Of a stretch of DNA of 64,000 nucleotides, positions 49,400-60,074 are shown in pieces. Made by a program: the position numbers and the translations under genes. The stretch covers positions 40,028,382 to 40,092,381 of the forward strand of contig CM042156.1 of the NCBI GenBank assembly GCA_023376005.1, read 5' to 3'. How positions within the stretch are numbered: the first letter of the stretch is position 1; each line of letters starts with the position of its first letter. This DNA is from Doryteuthis pealeii (taxonomy: Eukaryota > Mollusca > Cephalopoda > Myopsida > Loliginidae). The notes under the pieces are model-generated. The model was not told where the DNA came from. It did not search any database and saw only the letters and a list, made by a program, of their open reading frames with translations.

Positions 49400-50245
49400 A
49401 TATATATATATATTATATTATATAATATATATATGTGTGTATGTGTGTATATATATGTATATGTGTTGTATGTGTGTATATATTATGTATATATGTGTAT
49501 ATATAGATGTATGTGTGTGTGTATGTATGGGTGTGGTATGCTTCGAATTTTATATTTAATATATATATTATATATATATATTATATGTATGTGTGATATA
49601 TATGTATATGTGTGTGTAGTGTGTATATATATGTATATATTGTATATATAGATGTATGTGTGTGTGTATTGTATGGGTGTGTATGCCTTCGAATTTTATT
49701 AGTTTAATATATATATATATTATATATATATGTATGTGTGTATATATATGTATATGTGGGTATGTGGATATAATATATGTATAATGTGTATATATAGATG
49801 TATGTTTGTGTGTATGTATGGGTGTGTATGCATATTGTATGTATATCTATAAGTTTGTATTAGGTATGTAGGGGTGGGTATAGTTGAAGCGATTGGAAAG
49901 AAAGGAAAATAAATTAAGTCAAACAAAAACTACTCAAATAAATGAACAGGGGTGTCCCTGAATTCTGAATTAATTGAATTAACAGTAACTCCTAACAAAT
50001 TACTGACAAGCGGTCAGATGTCTTTGTTTTATTATTGTTTACTATTATTTGTATTTTTATTCCTATTTTATTACTCTACAGCTGAGCAGGACAGGACAAT
50101 TTAAAAAAAAAAAAAAAAAAATCTGTTTTCCAAATGCCTAAAAATAAAGAATTCATCATTCGCCACTGATGAGTCGCGGAGAATTAGACACTTTTGTCTA
50201 AGCTCCCTGAAATAGTCTATAATGCAAGATCTCTAAGTCTTTTGT

Positions 50246-50290
<45 letters not shown>
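49400..50290. other. (TA)/(TATG)-rich region without gene
   Basis: Irregular TATATG and GTGTATG repeats to about 49860, poly-A at 50101, (TA)n at 50250-50289. No exon was recognised. Confidence 0.7.
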
Positions 50291-50292
<2 letters not shown>

Positions 50293-50322
50293 CAACCTAT
50301 CTATATTTTATCATTGTTGCAG

Positions 50323-50658
50323 GAGTGCTGCTGCATAGTCATTGCAACGATTCGGTGGTATGCCTTGGTGCATTTGTTGCATGTATCAAGGGAAAGTGTA
50401 GATGCAGCCATGGCTCTGTTGAGGCTATGAACAAGCAGTGCAAGTCAAAGCCACCAATTCCTGGACATGTTGAATTTGCAGCTTTGGGCGAAGAATGCAA
50501 TGACGGCAAAAATGGAAACGTCATTAAAATGTGCGAGAGTGCCATGTGCACAGAGGGGATTTGTCGCTGCCCACCTACCATGAGGGAAATGACGCTGGGT
50601 GAAATATTGAACAACCCGAGTAAGTTCCCAACTTGTGTTGCCATCGAGGAATTATCTG
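50323..50658 (+). CDS. Exon: two tandem 6-cysteine EB/EGF-like modules
   Basis: The exon is 336 bases (112 codons), phase 1-1, from acceptor ATTGTTGCAG to donor GTAAGT. Module one begins HSHC and has spacing C-x5-C-x6-C-x4-C-x-C-x11-C. Module two begins GEEC with C-x11-C-x4-C-x4-C-x-C and a last loop of about 21 residues ending FPTC. The exon ends ELSG, which joins the next exon to give EELSPAEYELRC. The donor runs directly into a long (TTC)n tract. Noisy copies lie at about 28807-29179 (A) and 39223-38863 minus (B); both carry many one-base insertions or deletions that would break the frame, while this copy has none. Confidence 0.9.
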
Positions 50659-50666
50659 GTAAGTTC

Positions 50667-50792
50667 TTCTTCTTCTTCTTCTTCTTCTTCTTCTTCTTCT
50701 TCTTCTTCTTCTTCTTCTTCTTCTTGCCTTCTTTCTTGCCTTCTTCTTTCTTGCCTCTCTTCTTCTTCTTCTTCTTCTTCTTCTTCTTCTTG
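50667..50792. repeat. (TTC)n tract at the donor of exon 50323
   Basis: About 60 bases of pure TTC, then interrupted TTC, beginning 8 bases after the splice donor. Confidence 0.95.
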
Positions 50793-52245
50793 TGACCACC
50801 AGCAAGTCTCCTCAGGTCTCCAGGACTATTCTGAGTATTCTGGCCGATCTTAACAATGCTGTAGTTTAGATTTATCATATGGGTACTAGAAGGCGGTGGC
50901 TGCGGGTCTACATGTCCTGGGAATGACGTTAAACTCTATCTGATGGTGAGGTTCCAGTTTTGGAGGTTTGGGGAATGTGGAGCACCCCTTCATCACAATT
51001 GCTCCCTGGTCCACTCTGACCCGGAGTGGTAGTACCTGTTAGGGTCCCATCTATGGGTTAAATAGAACAAATGTATTTATAAAAAATTGTATTATCCATT
51101 AAGAATTGATTTATTTCAAAACTTTATCGGCATTAAATGACCCACTGAGGTTGATATGCCGTAAAACAAAACAAAACAAAACAAAATGTAGTTTAGATGG
51201 TTTCGATTCTTCTTCTGATTTCCATTTCACCCAAATTCTATGGGGACCGTTCCAAGGGCACCAATTACAATTGGTACGGCCTTCACCTTCATGTTCCAGT
51301 TTTTTCAATTCTCTGGCAAGGTCCAAATATTTGTATATCTTTTCGCTTTCTGTCATTTTCACTCGTTGGTCGACCAGGACGGCAAAATTTACGAGATGAC
51401 AGGTTATTTTCTTTTTATTAATCAATACTAAGTCTACTCTTCTGGCCGGGATTAGGTGATCCGTATATCAAAGTCCCAGAGAATTTTATGCATCTCATTC
51501 TCCAGGACAGATTCAGGTTTGCGCATATGTTGCATACCCTTTCTTACTTCTTACTTCTGGTCGTATTTTCTTCTGACCGGCTTTGCTATTCTGATTGTCT
51601 TTGGTATATCTTCTAACATCTTGCGTCTTGGTCTGGAATCTTCTGTCTGGACTTTCTTGGGGACTTCGGGTCTGGTCTTCTATGGGGATTTCTCCTTATC
51701 AGAAGCCCTGTGTCATTGTTAGTTTTTAGATGATAAACACAAGACTTCGATTTACTTTTGATCTTATTTTATTGTTAAATCCCCACCAGACATCTGCGCA
51801 GATCGACTTACATCCTATCGGGCTCGGCTCCTACCTGCTAACTGACTGAGACTTACTTACTATCCTTAAACCGGAAGACAGGGTCTTCTATGCTTTCGGG
51901 TTCTCACAATTTATCCCCGGAAGGCAAGGTGAGAGTGAGGTCAAGCGCCGTCACTTACTCTCAAGGCCATCAGCTGCACTTATCGCCATTATGTTTCTAT
52001 ACTACCTTATATAAGTATTAGGGATCTAATAATTATGTAACACATATACCATTTAGTTGCATGGTGAAAATTGAATTTCTTGCACAATTCCCAGTGGATC
52101 ACCTATCCCACTGAGTCGTGCCTAGCCATGTCCTCTTTTTGTGCTAGTTTGTTGTATTCGCTTATTGTGTGATTAACCGTTTCGTCTCTATCCCCCCACA
52201 TTCTGCACTTGCTATTTCGCTGCGTCTTATCTACCTTTGCCTTTC
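50790..52245 (-). mobile_element. LINE 3' region, minus strand, interrupted by a SINE
   Basis: Minus-strand translations contain CRMWGDRDETVNHTISEYNK and LAQKEDMARHD (52.1-52.25 kb), then the tail KYLDLARELKKLEH and RSARILR (50.8-51.4 kb). This is the C-terminal part of the same LINE family as 15058-17205. Several frameshifts; no reverse transcriptase core. Confidence 0.8.
50872..51186 (+). mobile_element. Family 3 short interspersed element with 12-bp target duplication
   Basis: TGTAGTTTAGAT is repeated exactly at 50860-50871 and 51187-51198. Removing the element restores the minus-strand LINE reading across the site. It ends in an (AAAAC)n tail. Confidence 0.9.
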
Positions 52246-52267
52246 TCTTCTTCTTCTTCTTCTTCTT

Positions 52268-52335
<68 letters not shown>

Positions 52336-52336
52336 C
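52245..52336. repeat. (CTT)n then (ATT)n microsatellite
   Basis: Pure trinucleotide tracts at the 5' side of the LINE fragment. Confidence 0.95.
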
Positions 52337-52479
52337 ATCAATGAATTTGTATATATGCAATTAATATTTTCTGTGTCACATATATGCACTCTATATAAGA
52401 ATGAATCAACATTTTGAGGTATCTAATCAATTATGTTCAATGTATTTAAATATTGAAATAATATTCAATGAATTTGTAT

Positions 52480-52901
52480 ACTGTGGTACCTTGACTTACA
52501 TGTACTCCAGCTTACGAGTTTTCCAAATTACGGGCTGATACTGTGTTGAGAGCTAAAATTTGAGGTACATGTGAGCTTCAGATACGCTGATGTAAATAAG
52601 TTCTTGTAAAAAATATAAGTTTCCAAATTTATTACTCCAAAGAAAAACACTGTTTATAAAAAAACCCATTAAATCATATTACTGCATATAATTCATTACA
52701 TTCTATTTTATTTTGTTTTAATACAATACAGTGCAATTTTTCGTATACAAATAACGTTAAAAAATTAGGATGTATTTTGGGGGGTTGGTGGAACAGATTA
52801 ATGGCATTTGAGTTAATTTCAATGCGAAAAATTAATTCGATATAAGAGGAAATTGAGTTACGAGCGGAGGGAATTAAACTCGTAGGTCAAGGTACCACTG
52901 T
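52480..52901. mobile_element. MITE-like element with short inverted ends
   Basis: It starts TACTGTGGTACCTTGACTTA and ends TAGGTCAAGGTACCACTGTA. A second, outer tail-like copy (AACTCAAGGTATCACTGTA) lies at 53023-53041. The rest, 53042-53898, has no gene that I recognise. Confidence 0.6.
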
Positions 52902-53898
52902 ATTTTGACACCAAATTTGATTATGTTAGTTAAAAATGTTATTCAGCTGTACCCCCACCCCAGAATAAAACCAGAACAAAGCAGGAAATTTACTGTTTTA
53001 TACAGAAAACGAATTAAACTCGTAACTCAAGGTATCACTGTAATGTATTGGCAAGAATAGATGACTCACTTAATTGTTTCCTGTGCTTTTCCATCATGCA
53101 GTGTTCATTTATTTTGAACGTGATAGACTCATTTTGATTGGATGACATTTTTTTCGATCAAAGAGTATTCATTTATATTATGCGCTCTCATTCAGGTGGA
53201 ATTTAGCTGTGATTAGAAGTGTGAATTAGCTGTGAATTATAGTGATACAAAGTTTAGCAATATTGAGTATTCCCGGTAAAAGAATTTCATTAGAGATGCA
53301 TGTGAAGATCAAAATTCTCAGTGAAGAAGGATATATCACTCGTTAAATCACAACCAGAGTGCGGCTAAAACAACTGTAGGGACTAGAACTCTCCTGTGCC
53401 TTCGGGGACAGGAAGTAGAAAAGGTAACGTCCCTTGTCAGGTTGGGTGAAGAACCCTCTTTACAGTTTTGGTACCAACGTGTGAGCCTCGTAGAAAGCGA
53501 GCTCTTGTCTCAGTCTCTTGTGACTGAAGGAACTTTCCCCTCAGTGAGGGAGTAACAACTGAAGACTCAACCTGACACCCCACTCAACGAGGGAGTTATA
53601 TGAACTATAAGTACTGTCCCTAAGTACTTGTTATATTAACTGTTGTTGAGTTTACATGTGAATAAATAAGTTAAAAGTACATGTGCTTTCCCTTTCGTCA
53701 TTACATTCTGTGAACTTATATTTTGTTCCTCATAGACTGTAGACAGCTATTCCTACACAACCAATAGTTGCCAGGTTGATAAATAATCTTAAAAGTTAAA
53801 AAATGTATGGCTATCCCGTTTGAAAGGAATAAACACAGCGTGATGAAAAGTACAGGAAAAATCATGTGAGTTATCAATTCTGGCCAATACTGTATATG

Positions 53899-54334
53899 TA
53901 TTAGAAATGGAGATTCGCTCTCTTTTTGTCTGTAACAAAAACTACGTCACAGTTTACGTCACATTACCCAAAATCGTCATAACATAGAATAAATTCCATA
54001 AAAATTTGAGCATGCAACGTTAGACAGTCCTCATTGTTTTTTAAAACAAGTTTTAATAAATACATGCTCGACATTATATATTTTTATATAGTTTGTTTTA
54101 TTTTAATATATATTTAAAGTTATCTAACTTTAATATATATTTAAAGTTATCAGAACTAAGTTTCCATTTCAAATTGTTTTATTTTTTTTTACTCTTTTAA
54201 TAAATTTGATGATTTTACTTACTTATGGTACACACTCTCTGACAATAAATTTTTAACTCCCACCCTTTCAGGCAATGTCTTTCAAAAATGTATTTTTACA
54301 TCGCCCGGGGGCGTTTTTAAAAAAAATTTGCTAG
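53899..54334 (+). mobile_element. Non-autonomous Helitron, second subfamily
   Basis: The 5' region (AATGGAGATTCGC, TTTTTGTCTGTAAC) resembles the 5239 family. The 3' end has a perfect hairpin CGCCCGGGGGCG, an AT-rich spacer and CTAG followed by T at 54331-54335. Copies also appear in A (to 33128) and B. Confidence 0.75.
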
Positions 54335-54344
54335 TATATATAAT

Positions 54345-54348
<4 letters not shown>

Positions 54349-54412
<64 letters not shown>
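54349..54412. repeat. (GA)n microsatellite
   Basis: About 64 bases of pure GA, about 90 bases before the giant exon's acceptor. Confidence 0.95.
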
Positions 54413-54416
<4 letters not shown>

Positions 54417-54503
54417 ACCTTGTTTGTGGACTTAATCCTCTTACGGGTTACATAAATAACTAATTATGAATGATATTTACTATCGGCTTTTTTGCTTTTT
54501 TAG

Positions 54504-56161
54504 AAGAACTCTCTCCTGCCGAGTACGAATTGCGATGTATCACTCTGCCCAATGAACTGGCCGAATTGAACCGTACCGGCGCCAAGCCGGGCGTCACCGC
54601 ACGGTGGGACGAAGAACCTCGACCGTCGACGAGCTATGTTATCAGTGAAGACAACGTGGAACCCGCGGTCGAAGAATTTGATGAGGACCAGGTGATCGAA
54701 GCAAGTGCACCGACCAATAAAAACAGCAACAACACCGTGAAACTTATGGATATATTGATGGGTAACAATGGAAACGAGACTATGAGACCCGACGATATTG
54801 CCGAAAGTCTCTTCTCGCTGAACGAGAGTTTGGGTACAGAACTCGTAAATGCGAGCATGGGTGTAGATTTACTTGGAGATCTTGACTTGGTCGCCCTTAA
54901 CGATACATTTAATTATCTTCTGACAAATGATTTCGATGCTTCGGACTATAACGAGAGCTTTGACGCAGAGTATAGGCCTGACGATCTAAATCCTTTAAAC
55001 GAGACCTTTGACAGTGATTCATTGAACGGCACCATGGAAGTTCTCTCTGTTAACGGTAGTCTTGATTTGGATACAGAAAACAGCAGCCTCGGTTTGAATT
55101 CGTTAAATAGCAGCAATGGTGTAGACAGTTTTAACAGTAGCCTCGATTTAGATATTTCTAATAGCACCCTTGATCTAGAGAGTTTAGCTTTGAATGATAG
55201 TAGTGGTGGAGATATTTTTAACAGTTCAGATGTTTCTAATAGCAGTCTTGAGATAGAGGGTTTACTTTTGGAGGATTTTAACAGCAGTCTTTCAAATAGC
55301 AGTTTAAATGAGATGTCGTTGAACGATAGCCTCGATTTCGTTTCTTCGAATGTTTCAGACAGCGGTATAGACGCGGACTTTTCAAACAGTAGTTCTAGTA
55401 ACGAAACTTTAGATACTGGCATTGATTTGGAATCTTCCAATCAATCACTATCCTTAAACATGTCGGCAGAAATTAGCGAAGAATACTTGGAAATGATAAA
55501 CGAATCACTTCAGATGAACGATACGGCTGACTCTGTTGACGACCTGCTTGAGCTCTTTGATAGCAGTTTAAACGACAGTCTTCACCTGTTCCTCGAAAAT
55601 TTCAACAGAGCTCACTGGAAACCATACTCGACTCAAACGCCATTGGCGAGAACGTGGAGAATATTACAGATAGCGATTTTGAATTTGAAACTAACGATAT
55701 AGAGAATGGTAACGCGTTAAACGGTAGCCTTGATGTCGATACAGTGAATGGAAGTCTACCTGAGCTAGAGCTAGAAGATCTCTCTTCAAATGAGACCATC
55801 GGTAATGAATCTATGAATGATACTCTCGCAGGGGGGCTAATGGAAAACCTTAACGGCAACGATAACGCAACTGCTGGCGAGGAAGTAGTGGACGTAGGTG
55901 CATATTTGAAGAAAATCAACGGTAATGGTACAGAAGCTAACCTCGGGGCCTCTTTTCCCAATGATACTATATCAAATGAGGGTGGGATGGAAGAAGCGCT
56001 ACGGGAAGAGAGCCCAGATTTGGGGCTGGCCATTTCAGATGATGGCACCCATTTCATTGGAAGTTCTGGCGAACAGATTGAACCGGTCAGCTACAACGAT
56101 GGAGCCGACAAAGATGTAGACCAAGTAGATGAACTCGTGGTCGAAGGAAGCTTCAATAATC
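54504..56161 (+). CDS. Giant exon: acidic, N-glycosylation-sequon-rich domain (one-base frameshift near 55,600)
   Basis: The exon runs from acceptor GCTTTTTTAG to donor GTAAGT, phase 1-1. It opens EELSPAEYELRC, then becomes a long acidic low-complexity region built from short motifs such as NSSLDLD, SNSTLDLES, FNSSL and LNDS. I count about 37 N-x-S/T sequons, almost no further cysteines, and abundant Asp/Glu, Ser and Leu. Such a segment should be heavily N-glycosylated if secreted. The exon is 1658 bases, one short of a multiple of three. The open frame moves at about 55,600: before it the frame reads to LENFNR and then non-characteristic sequence; after it a different frame resumes with the same sequon-rich style (ENITDSD to EGSFNN). 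One base missing in the FNSSL-like codons would explain both facts. Function unknown; a mucin-like spacer or matrix role is inference. Confidence 0.88.
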
Positions 56162-57379
56162 GTAAGTATAAATATTTCAATTTTTCCTTATATTCTTTTG
56201 TAACCTATTATACATTACCTGTTCTGCACTCGTACACCTTCGTTGCAGAATGTCGATGACTATCCGTTGCAATGTTCTGTGCTGGCCGATTCGAAGGACA
56301 CGAGTCAGAGACAGGCTCACAAGAATGAACCCCCCACAAAAAAACCCCCAACAACACAAAGTTGGATAACAGGACGCTAATTGAAGAGGAGGTTGTGACA
56401 CTAATTCGGAATTAAATGATTCCCAATAAGCTCTGACGAATCTACTATATGCAAGCTCCGCTTTACGGGATGGAAGCTTGTGTGGCGAGCCGGAAGTTAT
56501 CGCTTCAACATACAGAGGTCGAATGACAAATAAGTAGTTTGCGCATATGGATCGCGCCTTAGTAAAAATAAAATTCAAAATAAAATGTTGTCAGCCGGCA
56601 AGAAATTTTATTAACTAAGTCGATTGCTGACTTCACTGGTGTGGATCCCTGGCTATTTTCTACCTACTGCTACTGAGACGACCCTATCACCCAACTGCTT
56701 GACCACCCAGATATTCGATACTTAATTTTCTTCTCAGACTTTTTGTCTGCAATCTCTCTTAAAACGATAACATAACATTTTTTTCTATCTCAGTGTCCCC
56801 AATACAATACATTTAAGGTGCAATTGTTACCATTGATTTCGTAGCAGCATGCTAGCCACTTTTCTTCAAGACAATGCGCCTGTTAAGAAATGCAATGAAT
56901 GTCAATTAATTTATATATGTGTGTATTTTTTGTTTGTGGGCGAATTCTCGTATTTCTCCACATATATAAATGAATTGACAGTATTTAAGATTTAAAGATG
57001 TCTGCAGGAGAGTTATGAGGATATACCATATTGACACAAACACGTAGGAGGTAGATGCAAAAAATAGAGCAGTCTGGCGCCTCAACGGTAAGCAAGGTAC
57101 GGAGAGGGGTGAAGCAGAGAGGAGAGTAGCATCGGCAGAAAAGAGAGCCAGAAAGAGAGATAAAAGCCAGCAGCCCAGAAAGCATCACAGTTTGTGTGCA
57201 TTCAGTACAACAAAGACTGTCATTCAAGAACTGGCCTGAAAAGTCACTTGCACAGATGCAATAAAGTTTTATTTTAATTTTTAATTTTAATTTTTTTTAA
57301 AAAAAAATTTAAATTTTTTCCTGGACACTACGCCATCGTCCTTAGTGGACGGAAAGGATCCAATAATATATATATATAT
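56162..57379. other. Intron sequence, no exon recognised
   Basis: Unassigned sequence with low coding character on both strands. A poly-T/poly-A inversion lies near 57300. Confidence 0.5.
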
Positions 57380-57620
57380 TATTATTATTATTTATAGTTT
57401 TGCTTGAAGGCAATTACAATGCGTATATCGCATAAAATTCGATAATTATAGAAGATAATAATGACAAGTGAATTTCGGTAAAGAATTATTCGGTGTGTAG
57501 AACATCGTATTAGAATTCTTTACCGAAATTCACTTGTCATTATTATCTTCTATAATTATCGAATTTTATGCGATTTACGCATTGTAATTGCCTTCAAGCA
57601 AAAAATATAAATAATAATAT
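57380..57620. mobile_element. Fold-back element, about 240 bp
   Basis: The arms TTGCTTGAAGGCAATTACAA... and their reverse complement extend about 100 bases each, including GACAAGTGAATTTCGGTAAA. A decayed relative is at 45755-46015. Confidence 0.85.
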
Positions 57621-57772
57621 ATACTTTATTCAACAATGCTTCTAAAAAAAACAAACATCCAAAAATCTTATATATATATATATATATATATATATTCCAC
57701 AGTTGATCTTTATTTATGCAGGTGAAATGAAGTCTCTCCAATGATTTAATATATGTAATGCTTTCTTTATAG

Positions 57773-57910
57773 GTAAACTACTGGAGAAATGCAACGCGAT
57801 GGATGTGTGTCCACCTTTGTCGCAATGTTTGGAGGTTGGATGCGGACCACCAATCTGTTTCTGTTTGCCGACATACGGTCCATCAGAAGATAAAGAGACA
57901 TGTGTCCTAG
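57773..57910 (+). CDS. Exon: single 7-cysteine EB/EGF-like module
   Basis: The exon has 138 bases (46 codons), phase 1-1, acceptor CTTTCTTTATAG and donor GTAATT. The peptide contains KLLEKC followed by C-x5-C-x5-C-x4-C-x4-C-x-C-x12-C, ending KETC, the same signature as exons 5028 and 46723. The split codon joins the giant exon's last base to give Arg. The downstream intron begins with a long (ATCT)n/(CT)n block. No stop codon is in the exon, so the protein continues beyond it; no confident downstream exon was found before 64000. Confidence 0.88.
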   Translation, partial: VNYWRNATRWMCVHLCRNVWRLDADHQSVSVCRHTVHQKIKRHVS

Positions 57911-57934
57911 GTAATTCCTCGGATCTTTTATCCG

Positions 57935-57984
57935 TTCTATCTATCTATCTATCTATCTATCTATTAACCTAATCTATCTATCTC

Positions 57985-58041
<57 letters not shown>

Positions 58042-58122
58042 CAATTAACCTAATCTATCTATCTATCTATCTATCAATTAACCTAATCTATCTATCTATC
58101 TATCTATCTATTAACCTAATCC

Positions 58123-58156
<34 letters not shown>

Positions 58157-58183
58157 TAACTTAATCTATCTCTCTCTCTCTCC

Positions 58184-58215
<32 letters not shown>

Positions 58216-58227
58216 CTATTAACCTAA

Positions 58228-58294
<67 letters not shown>

Positions 58295-58295
58295 T
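57935..58295. repeat. Interleaved (ATCT)n and (CT)n block
   Basis: Six or so repeats of (ATCT)n-ATTAACCTA and long CT runs. It starts 25 bases after the exon donor. Confidence 0.95.
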
Positions 58296-58329
58296 GTTTT
58301 ATGAACTCATTGCACACTCGGTTTTCCGG

Positions 58330-58515
58330 TTAACGCCGGGGGTCCAGTGAGCTTCGGCCGATGGACTCGTCGAGAGTTTAATAATAGCGTTGATCCCAGA
58401 GGGCTATCCCCCCAGGCAACGACGCAATTTTTGTTCTTTCCCACCCATGAGCTTCGGCTTCTGGGTGGGCCCACGTTAAAACGAGGCCTTGTGCCCAGTC
58501 CATACACGTGGGGTA
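58330..58515 (-). repeat. Inverted relative of the GC-rich unit at 2788-3352
   Basis: The reverse complement gives GTACTGGGCACAAGGCC-like, ACGTGGGCCCACC, GAAGCTCATGGGTGGG and CGTCG phrases in the same order. It sits between (ATCT)n tracts. Confidence 0.7.
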
Positions 58516-58559
58516 TGAGACAAATATCCCTATCTATCTATCTATCTATCTATCTATTT

Positions 58560-59015
58560 GTGACGTAGTGGGTCTTCGTTCTTATAAATGGGTTCATTTC
58601 TTCGTGTATGAAAGCGACCCTTAAATTAAGATCCGTGGTAACCCTGTGCCGACTAAAAACAAATTAGAGCACAACTTCTTTCTTTGTCAACAAATGTATT
58701 ATGATCTAACAGTCATCAATGCAAAGAGAGATAGAGGGATGTTTATAATAACACAATCGGTATAATTAGAGATAGTAAACTTATCACGCTCCCGCCTGTC
58801 AGTTAAGTGTCAAACTTGGGAAAAGAAAGAAAGAAAGAAAGAAAGGCTGCTTTCTTGGATAGGCTAAAAAGTCTGCGTAGTGATTCGTCTTCAGACACTT
58901 TCTGGCCTTCACTTTCTGCTCCTTCAACTACTCGACCCTTCTTTTATAATCATTTTTATACGTCATTATCTCTGTATATTTTAATTCCATTGTATATTGT
59001 TATATTTATTATATA
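58560..59015. other. Unassigned sequence
   Basis: No exon or repeat recognised apart from (AAAG)n near 58825. Confidence 0.4.
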
Positions 59016-59019
59016 AGTA

Positions 59020-59232
59020 CATTAAACCACAAGGTTCCTAGTTCGATACCCGCCCTCGCCAACTCAGCGCATGAGTAGCACAGGGATCTGTGCGGTAAAG
59101 TAAGGAGCTGATGGTAGGTGTGGCGCTCCATCTCAGACGCTAAAACAATCTCCTTGGTCTAGCGCTAGTGAAAAGGGGATAGACTCCCTCGCTGCATGGC
59201 CGATACCGACATTAGGCTGCCCCGACGACTTA
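59020..59232 (+). mobile_element. tRNA-derived SINE, family 2, 5' truncated
   Basis: It begins within the tRNA-like head (CCACAAGGTTCC) and runs to CCCCGACGACTTA, matching 10240-10447. Confidence 0.8.
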
Positions 59233-59570
59233 CTTTTATATAAGTACATTACAATTTTAACCAAACAATTCAACATTTTTCTTCTCAAGAATGTTTTTAA
59301 TTATTAAATATTTCGGCATTTTTTTCTGATTTGGAATTCTAACAAACAATTCACAAAATGCATTCCAGCTAGATTCTTCCATTCTAAATATTTTTTCCAA
59401 AATATTTTTCTTTCTTTTTTCACCCATAATTTACTTTTACTAACTGATTATTTTGCAAGCCTTAACTACCCAAGTTACGTTACAATCACCCTGTACAATG
59501 GTAATAATGGTTTGTGGTATTTTGTACTTGTATGCATATTTTGTTTGAGAAAATAGTGGCATTAGTAAAA

Positions 59571-59692
<122 letters not shown>

Positions 59693-59779
59693 CTCTTCCA
59701 TTGAGGTTCGTTATGAGTGATTTAAATAGTATAATGGTTTTTGTAGTTCACTTCATATGAATGAGAATAAAATTAAAGT

Positions 59780-59876
59780 TGGCGAAGTGGTCTATTGTCG
59801 GTATCAGTCAGACAGTGAAGGAATTTACCCCTTATTCACAGCACTAGACCAGGGAGATTATTTTTGTGTCTGTAAC
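59780..59876 (-). mobile_element. SINE family 2, 3' fragment, inverted
   Basis: The reverse complement matches the tail (ACAATCTCC-like, CTAGTGCTGTGAA-like) of the 10205 copy. Confidence 0.55.
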
Positions 59877-60074
59877 AATTTGTGCTGTAAACAAATTCTA
59901 AACAATGAAGAGTTTACATATATAGAAATAATTCTGAGCAAATTATTTTACTTAAAAAAAACAAAACAATTTGATTATTTATTGAATGATACTTATAACC
60001 TCTCAGATCCTGACTATACGAGGGATCATATAAGGAGTTCGAGCAAAGAATCTAGAGGCAACTCTACTATTCGT

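Larger units (their letters stand above)
5028..57910 (+). other. Multi-exon gene for EB/EGF-like cysteine-rich glycoprotein (partial, open at both ends)
   Basis: Six clean exons on the + strand, plus a small one seen only in an inverted copy, share one rule: each begins after AG with two bases of a split codon and ends with one base before GT (phase 1-1), so any exon can be gained or lost without changing frame. Together they encode about 936 residues of an extracellular protein: cysteine-rich modules of EB/EGF type around a long N-glycosylation-rich acidic block. No signal peptide, start codon, stop codon or polyadenylation site was recognised, so both ends lie outside the window or were missed. 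The family name rests on cysteine spacing only; modules of this kind occur in extracellular and surface proteins. Function is unknown. The assembly between 22.6 and 45.2 kb is unreliable, so exons may be missing there. Confidence 0.75.
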
